A stretch of DNA of 64,000 bases from Volvox africanus. Taxonomy: Eukaryota > Chlorophyta > Chlorophyceae > Chlamydomonadales > Volvocaceae. The stretch covers positions 1 to 64,000 of the forward strand of contig BSDZ01000088.1 in NCBI GenBank assembly GCA_030268105.1, given 5' to 3'. Every line of letters starts with the position of its first letter. Position 1 is the first letter of the stretch. Below, one piece after another: positions 1-11,263 of this stretch. The translations under genes and the position numbers were made by a program. The notes under the pieces are model-generated. The model saw only the letters and a program-made list of their open reading frames with translations, ran no database searches and was not told where the DNA came from.

Positions 1-92
1 AGAAGGGAGTGGAGTGGAGGAAGAAGGGAGTGGAGGGGAGAGGGAGTGGAGGGGAGAGGGAGTGGAGGGGAGAGGGAGTGGAGGGAGGAGGG
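1..92. repeat. purine-rich minisatellite
   Basis: Imperfect tandem copies of a G/A unit of the type GAGTGGAGGGGAGAGG fill the left edge. It lies 3' of the last recognisable exon of the minus-strand rhodanese gene, so it is intron or flank. The stretch 93-408 between it and that exon shows no recognisable coding sequence on either strand. Confidence 0.8.
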
Positions 93-408
93 GGCTTCGG
101 GCCCTATCTTGAGTGCTCGTATGATGCACGTCGTGGGGTGATCCCATGTGTACGGCGCATAACCCAAAGGCTTATGACGACCCCCTTCCCTAAGGACGCT
201 TTCATTTTAAGACTTAGGGCAGTGTTGGTACATCTTTTGGGACTTTGCTGGGCTAGCCGCGCCGGGAAGGCCGCGGCCTAAATTCCTAGCTGCGCGCCGC
301 CGCATCTGACTAAAAGCTGTGATGGCAGCGGCCGAGCGCGCCATCAGCACTGGCAACCTATACCCCTGCTACAAGCACCAAGATGGACGATGTCCCCTCC
401 GAGTGCAC

Positions 409-1004
409 CTTGGACCTGTCGAGCACCGCACGGTATTGGGTCTCGGCCGGCGGAGAGGCGCACGCGCGACTGCCCGCGAACATAACTTCGTCCGCAGGGG
501 AGTTGTCCGTCTCCACTGGCAGGCCCTTGGCGCGCCAGGCGGGGAGGCCACCCTGGAGCACCGCTACCCTGACAGCGCAAGATCGGCACAGATCACAATT
601 TCGACAATTGTATCACAAAAACAAAAACATATAAACATATAAACATATAAACATATAAACAAACACACAGACACATAAACACACAAACACAGACGACGAT
701 CCCAGGGGCCGGATGACCCACTTATCATGGCCGAAGACCTTGAACGTCCACCATGCGCGAGGGGCCGAGAAGATACCCAAATGGTCGTACAGTACAACTG
801 TCGTATCATTGGTGATGCCTAGCGCGTCCATTGCGGCAGCAAAGCAAATCCCTGCACGTGCGAGTTGTATGGCGTGTGTCCAATTGGTTTCGGAGCATCG
901 GAGGTTGTGAGTTAATACTGTGAACAGTGGTTGACGCCGCAAGTAAAACAATTATAAGGCCGCTCGGCCTCACGCAAATATGTCTGTCAATTTGTCATCA
1001 TCAT

Positions 1005-1053
<49 letters not shown>

Positions 1054-1415
1054 TCTTCTTCCTCCTCTTCTTCTTTTCTTTGTCTTCCTCATCATCAGCT
1101 TCTCGTCTTCTTCCTTGTCTATACGCCCCTGATTGTTGCCCCACACTTGCATGCCACGACATCACAACGGTCGCCGGCCGTTATTTACCCGTTACCTGCC
1201 TGCTCCGAAGGCAGCATATGCGGCAGGCCGCGCGCCGTGACGGGATCCGCCGCAATGCCGTCGATGTCAAAGAAGCGTGCACCTGGAATGCGAACGGCTC
1301 GGTGATCCGCATGGTTGTTGCGCTGATGAACGGGCATGTACCAGCAGGCGTCCAGCACTCGCACGGAAAGGTCGTTGAGCCTGTTAATCCGAATCGGCGC
1401 GGCAAGGAGAGAGCC
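409..1415 (-). CDS. two-domain rhodanese (3-mercaptopyruvate/thiosulfate sulfurtransferase), N-terminal half, partial
   Basis: Enzymes of this family move sulfane sulfur from mercaptopyruvate or thiosulfate to an acceptor, usually in mitochondria or cytosol. Three exons are seen, in transcript order 1415-1196, 851-722 and 568-409. Splice phases agree (donor phase 1, then phase 2, then 0). The first encodes VRVLDACWYMP and RIPGARFFDIDGI followed by LPHMLPSEQ. The second encodes ALGITNDTTVVLYD and a WWTFKVFGHD motif. The third encodes GGLPAWRAKGLPVETD and ETQYRAVLD. These are the landmarks of the non-catalytic N-terminal rhodanese domain and the linker. The C-terminal domain with the catalytic CGTGVTA-type loop is not found in 1-408 and presumably lies beyond the window. 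The 5' border of the first exon (acceptor near 1416) and the start codon, with any targeting peptide, are not resolved. No frame lesions are seen. Confidence 0.8.
995..1053. repeat. compound TCA/GCA trinucleotide microsatellite in an intron
   Basis: About nine TCA units run directly into about ten CAG units, followed by a CTT-rich stretch. It sits in the intron between the first two recognised exons of the minus-strand rhodanese gene, so the His and Gln runs it would encode are not expected in protein. Confidence 0.9.
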
Positions 1416-2824
1416 CTAGTCTGGGGGCGTTGAGCACATTACTGCTCATACTCACCATAAGACATTTTGACATGACATTTTTGGGGGAAATATTCCCGAT
1501 AACAGATAACACCATTATTACATTCATTTCCTTGGCTTCGGAGCGGTGAGGGGTCCATTTCTCGTCTCCTGCTTGCGGTAGTGTTGGGAGTATGGCAGAG
1601 CCTCGGACCCTCGGACCCTAGGACATCATCGCTGTATTCATTCCTGGTGATGTGATGTGATGTGATATGGAGAACATCCTTTGGGAATTCGTGGAGGAAA
1701 TTCATCACTCAATCGTGTCGTCCAAACCCGTGTCCGACTCCCCTCCCCCCATATCACGCACGGTCCCCCTCCTCACCGCTCTGAAAGCCAGTCAACCGTC
1801 ACGACTGGTTCCATGGAGGCTGATGGAGATTTTGCCGCGGATGCCGACGCCGCGCGTGTAAGGCCCCGAGGTTCCAAAGGCGTAGACAAGTGATAACGAA
1901 CGAGGCCGAGGCTGGTGGCCTACAATGGTTGGATTCAAGTGTTGCTTGGTTGCGGTTGGACGCGTGTGTGTAGGTGGGGGGAGGGGAATGCCGTTGCACC
2001 CCGCGATCGGCGGTGTTGGATGTCGTGTTGTACCCCGATGGGCCCCCCAAGCAAATTCCGTCGCGAGAGAACATAAGTGTATTATGATCAGGGTATGTAA
2101 TTAACAGCGCGTATTGGCACGGACCGATGGCGTGACGGGTCAAGAAGAAGCCTGGACCAACTGCTTGCGCAGTGCGAACAAGTTGTAAACTGGTGGCAGA
2201 GCGATGGATTCATTATATCATGAGCATCTATTTTATCTATTATTGACTACGTTATGAATGTGAAGGATTGGAACGTTCCGAGGCCATGGCCAACCGCTGA
2301 TGCCGGGACGCCGAAAGCCAAAGTATACAACGTTCTTATGCGTGGCAGGTACAGATCAAGGGGGAAACTACTATTTGATTTCATTAAGGACATCTTGAAT
2401 ATGCATAAAACACTGTGCGCAAGTTGCAACCTGCAAGCAAGTCCAACGCCGCACGGCCCACCTTCACAGATCCCGGCTTATTTCCAAGGGCTCGTTTTGC
2501 CTGGGAGAGTCTGTAATGCAACATCCGTGCTTTCTATTTTTATCCTCTTTCTGTAGGGTGGAGGTATGTCCTCACCTACGTGTTAATCAGCAATCAAAAC
2601 TTTGTGATCCAATCCTGATCAATGTCGTAATAATGTTTCTATACTTTGTTGCTCATCTCAGCATGGCCTACCGTAGTCAGTCAGTAGCTCCGGAACTGTT
2701 TTGGTACGAACCACAGTAGAGCGTTCCTTTTCCTGTGTTCCACGGATTCAGATATAATATACATTAAATATTATTGTGGCTTCAGCGCAAAAGGCTTAAC
2801 ATTTTTGGATATTAATTTGATTTG
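1416..2824. other. divergent spacer between rhodanese and dipeptidase genes
   Basis: The two flanking genes are transcribed away from each other, so this 1.4 kb should contain both promoters and the 5' exon(s) of the rhodanese gene. No conserved coding segment, RNA gene or repeat of note was recognised on either strand. Confidence 0.4.
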
Positions 2825-5800
2825 ATGTTGTCTCGGGGCTTCTGCCGGACCTTCGGCGTTCGCTCTCCTTGCGCTCGACCTGTTGCGAGTGCGATTAAGT
2901 TCAAGGCGTGCAACTTATTATTATACGCTTCCACATCTTCAGTTTCACCAGTTTTAACTACGCGAGACGGAATGGCGAACGACGATGCCATCGCTGACCT
3001 GAAGCCGGTGCTCTTATGGCGGTACTTTAAGGACCTAACACAAATACCTCGACCTTCAAAGCATGAGGAGCGGTAAGTTAATAAATTTCCCAGGGCTTTG
3101 CTGTGGTGGACCTTTTTCAGAACGGGGAGCCGGGACCCGCTGACAAACGCTCCTTCAGCCAAAATGCCCCTGCAACAAATCTCCGTTTCTTCTCCTCCCC
3201 CTCCTTCTCCTCCTCCTTAATTTAATACTCATTCCATTTAGGTAAGGTGCGATAATACGCCACCCCGTCCTAATCCGTCTTACAGTATTTTCGCAAGGTA
3301 GCCTGACTCCTAGTTCCCCGCGGCAGTCCGGCGCCCCTTGTCCAGATCCCCCTTATTATCTCTGTGAACTGCGAACCGTTGTCTTACAGTTACGCACACG
3401 GGGACGGCATCTTGGGCGACTTCTGATGCGTAACAAGAGACATATTTGTGCCGTGCTGTCGTACCCCAGGGTGTTACAGTACTTGAAGGACTTTGCAGCC
3501 GAGCGGCAGTTACCCTGGCAGCAGGACGCCGTGGGTAACCTTGTCATCCGCCGTCCAGGCTCCGGAGGCGGCGAGGGCGCTCCATGCGTGGTCGTACAGG
3601 TAGGGGTTTCAGCCCGGCCAACTGAGGCGAAGTTGACAGACCCATGGGTCGGTCATCTAACTATCTCAAGTTCATTCACACGGTCCCGACCAGTGCTTTT
3701 CCTCAGTAACAGTTACTTTTTTCGTAACCAAAATAAATTTTGGACTTCAGAAGCAGTAACCAGAAATTGATCGGGACTTGGGCTGGTTACTTGTGATGGA
3801 TGGCCCCTCTCCCACTGCTGGGGTACCGGGCCACAAGGTCCGTAGATTTCACAAAATGCATGTATCTCTCTTGTATCCGCCTAGCGAAGGCCCAATTGAA
3901 GAGGACTAAACACGGGCCATCCTGGACACCTACCGTAGCTACCCCAGGATACTACGCAAAAGAGGCGTTTTAGCCTGGAAATTTTATGAATATACGTATG
4001 CGAATGATGATATGAAGCTTTTGCTCTTCCAAAGAGACAAAAGAACAATTTGCTAAGCTAGTTCATAGTCAATGGCAAGCAGTTCTATCAGGTCCGTGGG
4101 GTTCTCCAGCCTGAAGGGGCCCTCTGCATGTGCATGTATGCCCAGGACTAATTAACATTCAGCACATTTCCGTACACAGAGACCATTTCCAGTTTTCCAC
4201 CCTGGTGACGAGGTGAGCAGCAACTGCAAGTGGGTACATTCAGAGTAGTTGTGAGAGAGAGTCATTCATGAATTGTGCAAGGCGGATTCCGGCACCCTGG
4301 TATCTGACCCTATTACAGCCTATGATATAATGGTTGTACGTTGCTAAAACTGCCCTAAGTCCCCGGGTCGAACCCGGACTAGCCCACACAGGTTATAACG
4401 CAAGCACGACTGGATGCGCAGTGATCCCGTCTGACCTATGGTGTGATATCCGGGCTGGCGCTACGTCAGGGTTAATCCCGCCGCCCTAAATGACGAGAAG
4501 TGGATGGTGTTGCCGGGAAACAAAAGAACCCCATCCGGCGGGTGCAAGGCGCAAGCTGTCCTACGGGGGTGCCAGGGGCGGCTGAGGACGTTCACAGCAG
4601 GGTGGGGAGGATTGTAATGGGGGAACTTGCACCCGGCATCATGCGCTACTGCACCCTGGGTTACAAAGTGACCCGCCTAAGAGCTGAGCAAGAGGCAAGG
4701 TGGTGTTTAGGGGTTTTCATCATGCTCTGGAGGGGGCGCAAAAGGCGCCCTAGACTTTTTCGCTATTGTAGTTTTGTAACCAACGTACCGGAAAATACAT
4801 TTCGTTTCTTGACCTGTACCCAAAGTAAGACTCCCAAACGAAAAGAACACTGGAACCGACGATAAGTTAGTATACGGATATGTATTGTGCGAGAAGAGAT
4901 TATCGCCGACATGTCCATCCGGGTTCGGGTAGCAAACGTTTGGGAGCGTTATGGCGCCGCAAACAATTAAGCGTATTGTAATACTATGCCAACTTAGCGG
5001 TTTTGTCTGCGTTTTTTATCTTGCAATTTTCGGTGGCTACAGAGCCGTACAGAGCCGGCTCCGTACCGATACAGATTGAACCAGTGGGTCGGTTCGGATC
5101 ACATCACGGAATATTGAAATGATCGATCGAAATGTCACGTCCCCCCGTTATCCTGGCAAACCAGACATTGTTTAAATCTACTGTTCTCGGGGGGAGGGGA
5201 GGAGAGGGGAGGGGAAGGGGGGATAGTGAAAATGTTTGCTTTGTCAAACGCTGCCTCTCGAGCCAACCGCCCCGTCGGAGGCCCTGTGACCTGTGCGTCA
5301 GCTTCCTCTCTCATCCCTAGGTTCAACCCCTTCACGTCACCAATCAGGGGCATGTGGATATGGTCTGCGAGAAAGAGCCCTCTCTGGACCACAACTTCCT
5401 AACCGACCCACTGGCTCTCCGCCGCGACGGGGACTGGCTGAAAGCCATCGGCACGACCTTGGGGGCCGACAACGGCATCGGGGAGAGTGGTGGTACGGCA
5501 GGTGGTGGGACGCAGACGACAAGGAGTTTGGGGGGGGTAGGTTAGGCAGGCAGCACGTACGATACGGTACGATATGAATGATATGTCGAATCCCCTGTGC
5601 TCCGTACGCCGCCCCTGTTGCGAGCAGGTGTTGCTACAGCTCTTGCGTTGTTGTCCTCTCCGCCAATGCGAAGCTACCGCCCCTGGAGTGCCTCTTCACT
5701 GTGGACGAGGAGACGGGCTAACAGGCGAGCGGAGGGCGGCGGGAGGCCTGAAGGGAGGGGAGGGGAGGGGCGAGAGGGGTGCGAGGGGAGGGGAGGGGCA

Positions 5801-8800
5801 GGAAGGAATGGCTGGGCGTGGAAAAGGAGGGGGTTAACCCAAACCCACACACCCACACACTCCGAGCCAGCAACACTCTGGACAAAGAATTCAATACATG
5901 ACGCGCACCAGCAGGGAGTGCCGCACAACTCGCACCTAACCACCTCAAAACAGAACCACCACAACCGCACGTACGGCATTCGACCACAGGTGCCTTTAAT
6001 ATTTCTCCAGACCTGCTCACTGGCCGTAGATGCTTAATTTGGATACAGGTGCGTTACCCGGTGTTCCGGTTGGGCGTGTGTGTCGGGGGTTGGGCCATGC
6101 CTGGGAATGGACGACTTCTGTGCCGTACATGCAAGGGGAGTACGGGACAGACAGTTGGGTGTGTTTTTTCTCTTCCAGTTGTTGAAATGCAACCAGTGCA
6201 GGCATCTCTTGACTGCTCCGTTCCATCGATATCCTTTTCACGCACGCATGCACGGACGACATGCATTCGCTCCCGCAGAGGACTGGGAGAAGTGTTTATT
6301 GGCTGCTCTGGTGGCGGGCGGCGATATGAGCCTGGTAGTGGAGGTGGCCCTGGAACAGCTTACCTCGTCGTCCTCCTCGTTGTCACCAACTAACATGACG
6401 GTGGCACACGGTAAGCAGAACGGGCGCGCATTCACAGTATGTGGATTTCAGCAAGGCCGTGTATTTGCTTTATATGCGAATAATTTCAGTCCGTATAATT
6501 CAGATAAGTTCAGTCCACAAGAGGTGCGCAAAAATGAGTTAGGAGAAAGGGAAGCGCAAAGCGGCAGGGATTTGAAAGTCAATGTTCGGCAAGTCCGACC
6601 ACCTGTGCGTTCTGTGTACGGAAACCCTCATGGTGGACTGGAAAGGAGTTTAGGACATGGAAGGGAAAAGTGTTGGGGCCTGCGTCAGGGAAGCTCAACC
6701 GAACGGGTGCCCGCAGTGCTCATTAGTATTCCGGTTCCAGGATATTCGAAACAAAAGGTCAATCAGAGGATGAGGCTGCTGTTGTCGTACAGTGGCCCTT
6801 TTGCACCAAAATCGCGATGTTCCCTATCTTACCATATTACCATACTTGGAGGTTCCAAAAAGCTTACCCCACGCCACAACCTGGGCAATATGAACAGTGC
6901 AAATATTTCCTGTGTAAACTCTCCCTCAAGTATGAAGCGCCCAATGTGGGGCCTCGAACCCACGACCACAAGGTTAAGAGCCTTGCGCTCTACCGACTGA
7001 GCTAACCGGGCACGTATGACTAATGGATATCGTTCTATATTGTTATACCATAATAACAACACGTATCTGGCGGCACATCAATCTTCCGCAAATTGAATCG
7101 ACCTTTTAACCAAACGGCGCCAGAGACCCGCCTTGGAGGCCGCTTACAGAGGAGGAGAATCTCCAGCCTGGACTGATCATGTGGCGACGGAGGGCAGATT
7201 CTGAGGGCCAATTTAGGCACTCGGGAACGACTTGCGCATTTTTCAATTAGTTTTATGTCGCCGAAGATTTGGAATCTTTGTCTTCTTCCCTCTCCCCTTC
7301 TCCCGTCTCCCCGTCTTTCCGCTATTTCGACGAATCAGTTGAAGCTGGGAGGCCTGCTTGGGAGGTCACAGCGGTCTCAACATCCACGAAGGCCGCGGTA
7401 ATGCCGTACAGCTTATGGCGCGGGCGCTGGCGGCGGTGGCGGCGTCGGCAGGGCGTGATGGTTGGAGGCTGGTGGGGCTGACGGCGGCGACAAGAGGAAT
7501 GCCATAGCGCGCGATGCTCGGCAGTCGTACTGGTAGGATGATTTTAAGGTTGGGGTATGGATTATGTCTGCCGTACGGGCTCTTTGTGCAACGAACCGAA
7601 CGAAGAATACATGCTGTCGTGGCACACGGCTTAATACCCGTGTTACGTCCGCGATCTTCCCCCGGCCCCACCCAGCTTCTCCGTTGGATGCTGACTGCGA
7701 CGCCGCTACGTGTTTCACGTACGGCACGCCGTTCGCGTGGACCACAGAGGCAGTGTCGTGCTGTACTGTGTACAGTGTCGTGCTGTACTGTAATAATAAT
7801 AATGATTTCATCGTACTATACGGCGCTGTACAGGTCGCAGAGGATAAGCAGGACGCTGCGGCATCCGCCATCGAGTCCCTGCTTAAGGACCTTCGTACGG
7901 AGTACGGGCACCATTGAGACGGGGCTGAGCTTAACGCTGACGCCCGCCGCCGCCGCCGGCTCACCGGCTGAGGACGCTGCCCCCCGCACTGCTTCCAGCG
8001 GATGCGGAGAGGTTGCTTTCGTTGCTGCGAGGCTTACCCCACGGACCACTGAAATTCTCCCATGCCGTACCGGGCAAGTGGGGATGAAGGGGGGCTTTTG
8101 GGGGTTCAAGTTGGGTTTTGATGGTCGTTGAGGTAGCGGGTGCCATTGGGGTTCAGTTACAATTTATCAGGTATTCGCTGTTTGGGCGGGTAACGGATTA
8201 GCTCGCGTCGAGTGTCGATAGCACGCATCCCCTCCCCATCCTTCCATTGACCAGATTAGCACGGCAGCACAAGCAGGACGGTGTGAGGCGGCACGTTGCG
8301 CCATATACACACATATCCGGCTCTTACGCACTCACCCTGATGGCCCCCTTTTCTTTCCCCCCAGGTTTGGTAGAGACCAGCAACAACGTGGCATCTGTTA
8401 AGGAGGTTCGTACACATCGGCCACTGGGAGGGGCAGTTTTGGAGGGGTTGATGGGATGTTTGGGATTTGTACGGTGCCGGGGTTACCTGGCCGTGCGACC
8501 AATTCCTTCACTCTACCGGACAGTACGGGAGAGCTCCACACTTCCACATCCACAAACTCCACCCCACTTAGCTTAACCTCACCCATCCACATCCACATCC
8601 ATCAGCGCGATGTAGCTGGTGCACTGATGCCGTACCCTCAATTCCTGGGACGCCAAGTCCTGGGCTTCCCAGGGCTTCCTGGGCTTCCTGCTCGACTTTC
8701 CTGCCCCTTCCTGCCCTCCGTATTGCCCCACGGCATCGTGTCAGCATGTGGTGCTTCCCAGCTCGTTTGTCGTATAGTTTGACAAATAGTCGACCCTTAC

Positions 8801-11263
8801 CAACCCCGTAACCGAGCACCGGGCCGGATTTTTTATCGTACACCTTCAACTTGATCTTCCGTACGGAAGCCGGTCAAGTACCCCTCTTGCCCCCTCCTTC
8901 CCTACTCCAATCAAGAAAGGCTATAACAATGACGAAAAAGGTTGTACGGACGAAATTTCAAACAAACGCATATTGGAAAGAAAAGCGCCCCCGCCCGCCC
9001 TCGGCGGTATTATTTCTTATTCCGATCCTCTTATACATAGATCGTTCATCTCAACAAGTTAAAGACATGAAAACAAAGAATATCTAGGACCTAGTCTTTC
9101 AACTTTCCCCGTACAGGTCCCCAGCTTCCCTTCCCGCGCACCGCCGCTATGTCGTCGTAACGTCAACTCGCCTCGTCACTCATGGCAGCTCTCGAAGCCA
9201 CACGTGACGTCATCCAGGTACGAGCTACCATACGGTGCGGCACGTGCTGTGCTCGTAATCATCAGCTGCAGAGTCACCGTACAGTTAGACCGATGGGTCA
9301 GGCGGAGAGGGGTCCCTTCTGATGGTGGTGGTGTCCATTCCATGAACGTGTGCAGGGGAGCCAGGGGTGTGTCAACCCGTACGAATCGTCGTACTGTACG
9401 GCGCGATTTTATTGAGAATAATCAGCACATCCATAAATGTGTCCCAAAACAAAAAGGTAACGCGGCGAGAGCCGGGCGGTTTTCATTTTGACACATCCAG
9501 CCTCACCCCTAAACCCCAACCATTCCCCCATCTCCCGGCGCAGGGCCTGGCACGATTAGGCGGGTGCGTTGAAGTCCAGAGGGGCAAGGCGTATCCTGGC
9601 TGGCAGCCCGACCTGGACAGCAAGGTCCTGAAGGTGCACTGGGGGCTCGTCAGCTGGTTATGGGCTTTGCCAGTTGTAAAGGGAATTAGGCCAGCGAGGA
9701 TTTGGTAAACGGCAAGCATAAAAAGGGAAAGAGGGGAGCTTAACGAGCTATCAGCTTCGGTAGTGAAAAATACGTACCTGTGACCCACGGGTCAGTTACT
9801 ATTCATAGCTTCACTAAAAACCCAACATACACACCGCCCCGACTTTGCCGATCCCAATCCCCCCGGAACCGCATCAGGTGACGTTGGACGCTTACCGTGA
9901 TATGCTGGGCGGTAATCAGACCGCAAAGGTGCGTGCGCGCGCGTGTGTATGTGTGTAATGTGTGTATATGCGGGCGAGGGTGTTTGGGGAGGGAAGGGGA
10001 TGTGGGTCGGTGCGCGGGTGTGTAGGCTGAATGCGGCCGAGAAGAAGGGGGAAGGGGGAAGGGGGAAGGCACGGGAGTATTGAACATGACCGCCAATTCC
10101 ACTACCACTAGAGGTAGGGGGAATTCCAATGGGAATTTGCCGTCATTAACTCGTGGATTTGGGATCTTAGGGTTCACGGCACGGGATCTTCTTTGCAGGC
10201 GGCTCACATGTACAACGTTTTGCCTCTTGCACTAGAGACGAGTGCTCCGCCATTGCTTGCTTTTGCACTTCCTTCAGTAGGCGGCACCACCCGCACCCGC
10301 ACCCGCACCTGCACCTGCTGTTGTGGGGTATCCTCCTCTCTACTAACCGACGGGGGGATCTCACGCTACCTTGCTGCTGCAATATTGCTATTCTCTTGTA
10401 CCGCCGCACACCCGCCGTACAGGTGGGCGCGATCCACGCGGGACTGGAATGCGGCATCCTGGGGGAGAAGTTCCCGGGTATGGACATGGTGTCATTTGGG
10501 TGAGTGGTTAGGGTTGTGGGGAGTGATAGGGCAGTTGGGGGTGGCAGTGGCGTGGTGTCCTAGAGCAGGTAGAGGGGGCGGAAGCGCCACCTTCCACCGT
10601 GCGCGTGCGGTGCGATGGTGCAGGTGGTGAGGGCTCAGGTGCTGAGGACTTAGGTGGTGAGGAGGGTGAGGGTGAGGTTGATGTGGGTGATGTGGAGACA
10701 TGGGCGTACGGCCGCTGTGGAACACTACGGAGGAGTGATGGGTTTTGAGATGTTGGCAGTCGGGTAGGGTTTTAAAGGTTCGTTGGTTGGTTGGTTGTTG
10801 CGTTCGCTTAGCAGTTGTGGATCTCGACCAGCTTCGTGTGACCCGCCCACTTTTGCAGACTCACAATGACTTGCGCTGCCCTCCATCCCCCCTCAGACCC
10901 ACCATCAAGGGCGCCCCACTCCCCGGACGAGCGCGTGAGGGTGGGTTCGATTGGGCAGTTGGGGATTCGGCCGTCGAGTGGAGGGGTGGGAGAAAGGCGA
11001 CACGAACCGCCCGCGGGAAGAGACGAGGGGAGGACGCTTCCTCACTACCGGGATGTGGCTTGAAGCCAGTTGAGTGAACCCCAGTTCCAGTCACCAGACC
11101 GGTGACAAATCTCCCCTTCCATTCCGCCCTCCCCATTCGTCGTACCCCTCCCTTCCTCCCCCTCAACCTGGGTCCTCCACCCTTCCCGCAGATCTCCACA
11201 GTGGAGCCATTTTGGGAACTAACAATCAAGGTTCTGGAGCGCCTCGCAGATGTACGGCAGTGA
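2825..11263 (+). CDS. M20-family aminoacyl-histidine (cytosol non-specific) dipeptidase, with many single-base frame lesions
   Basis: PepD-type metallopeptidases hydrolyse dipeptides such as Xaa-His using two metal ions. Recognised exons: 2825-3072, 3470-3599, 5348-5480, 5628-5724, 5990-6048, 6279-6410, 7352-7532, 7834-8073, 8365-8405, about 9117-9217, 9544-9633, 9878-9928, 10423-10499, 10897-10940 and 11192-11263 (stop TGA). Landmarks in order: WRYFKDLTQIPRPSKHEER, DAVGNLVIRRPG, metal ligands in QGHVDMVCEK, GTTLGADNGIG, the catalytic Glu pair in TVDEETG, DMSLVVEVALE, GGHSGLNIHEGRGNA, LVETSNN, YPGWQPDLDSK, AIHAGLECGILGEKFPGMD and a final EPFWELTIKVLERL. The 50 residues before MANDDAIADLK look like an organelle-targeting peptide, so ATG 2825 was chosen over ATG 2972. 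The family reading is continuous only if one-base gains or losses are allowed in exons 4, 5, 6, 7, 8, 10 and 14; the donor after 5480 reads GG, and those after 5724 and 8073 read GC. It is either an unpolished stretch of assembly or a young pseudogene. Confidence 0.8.
6938..7011 (-). tRNA. tRNA-Lys(CUU), with one extra base in the T arm
   Basis: Read on the minus strand, the acceptor arm GCCCGGT pairs with ATTGGGC (two G-U pairs). A D arm TAGCTCAGTCGGTAGAGC follows, then an anticodon stem CAAGG/CCTTG closing the loop CTCTTAA, giving anticodon CUU. The T stem GTGGG/CCCAC is present, but the loop reads TTCGAGGC, eight bases instead of seven, because one G is duplicated. No CCA is encoded and no intron is present. 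It lies antisense in the intron between dipeptidase exons 6 and 7. The extra base is the same class of lesion as in that gene's exons. Confidence 0.85.

Noticed and set aside
995..1053. CRISPR-like or protein-coding repeat
   Set aside because: It is a simple trinucleotide microsatellite without spacers, inside an intron of a nuclear gene.
4361..4380. CCGGGTCGAACCCGG palindrome resembling a tRNA T arm
   Set aside because: Flanks do not fold into a tRNA; it is just an inverted repeat in a dipeptidase intron.
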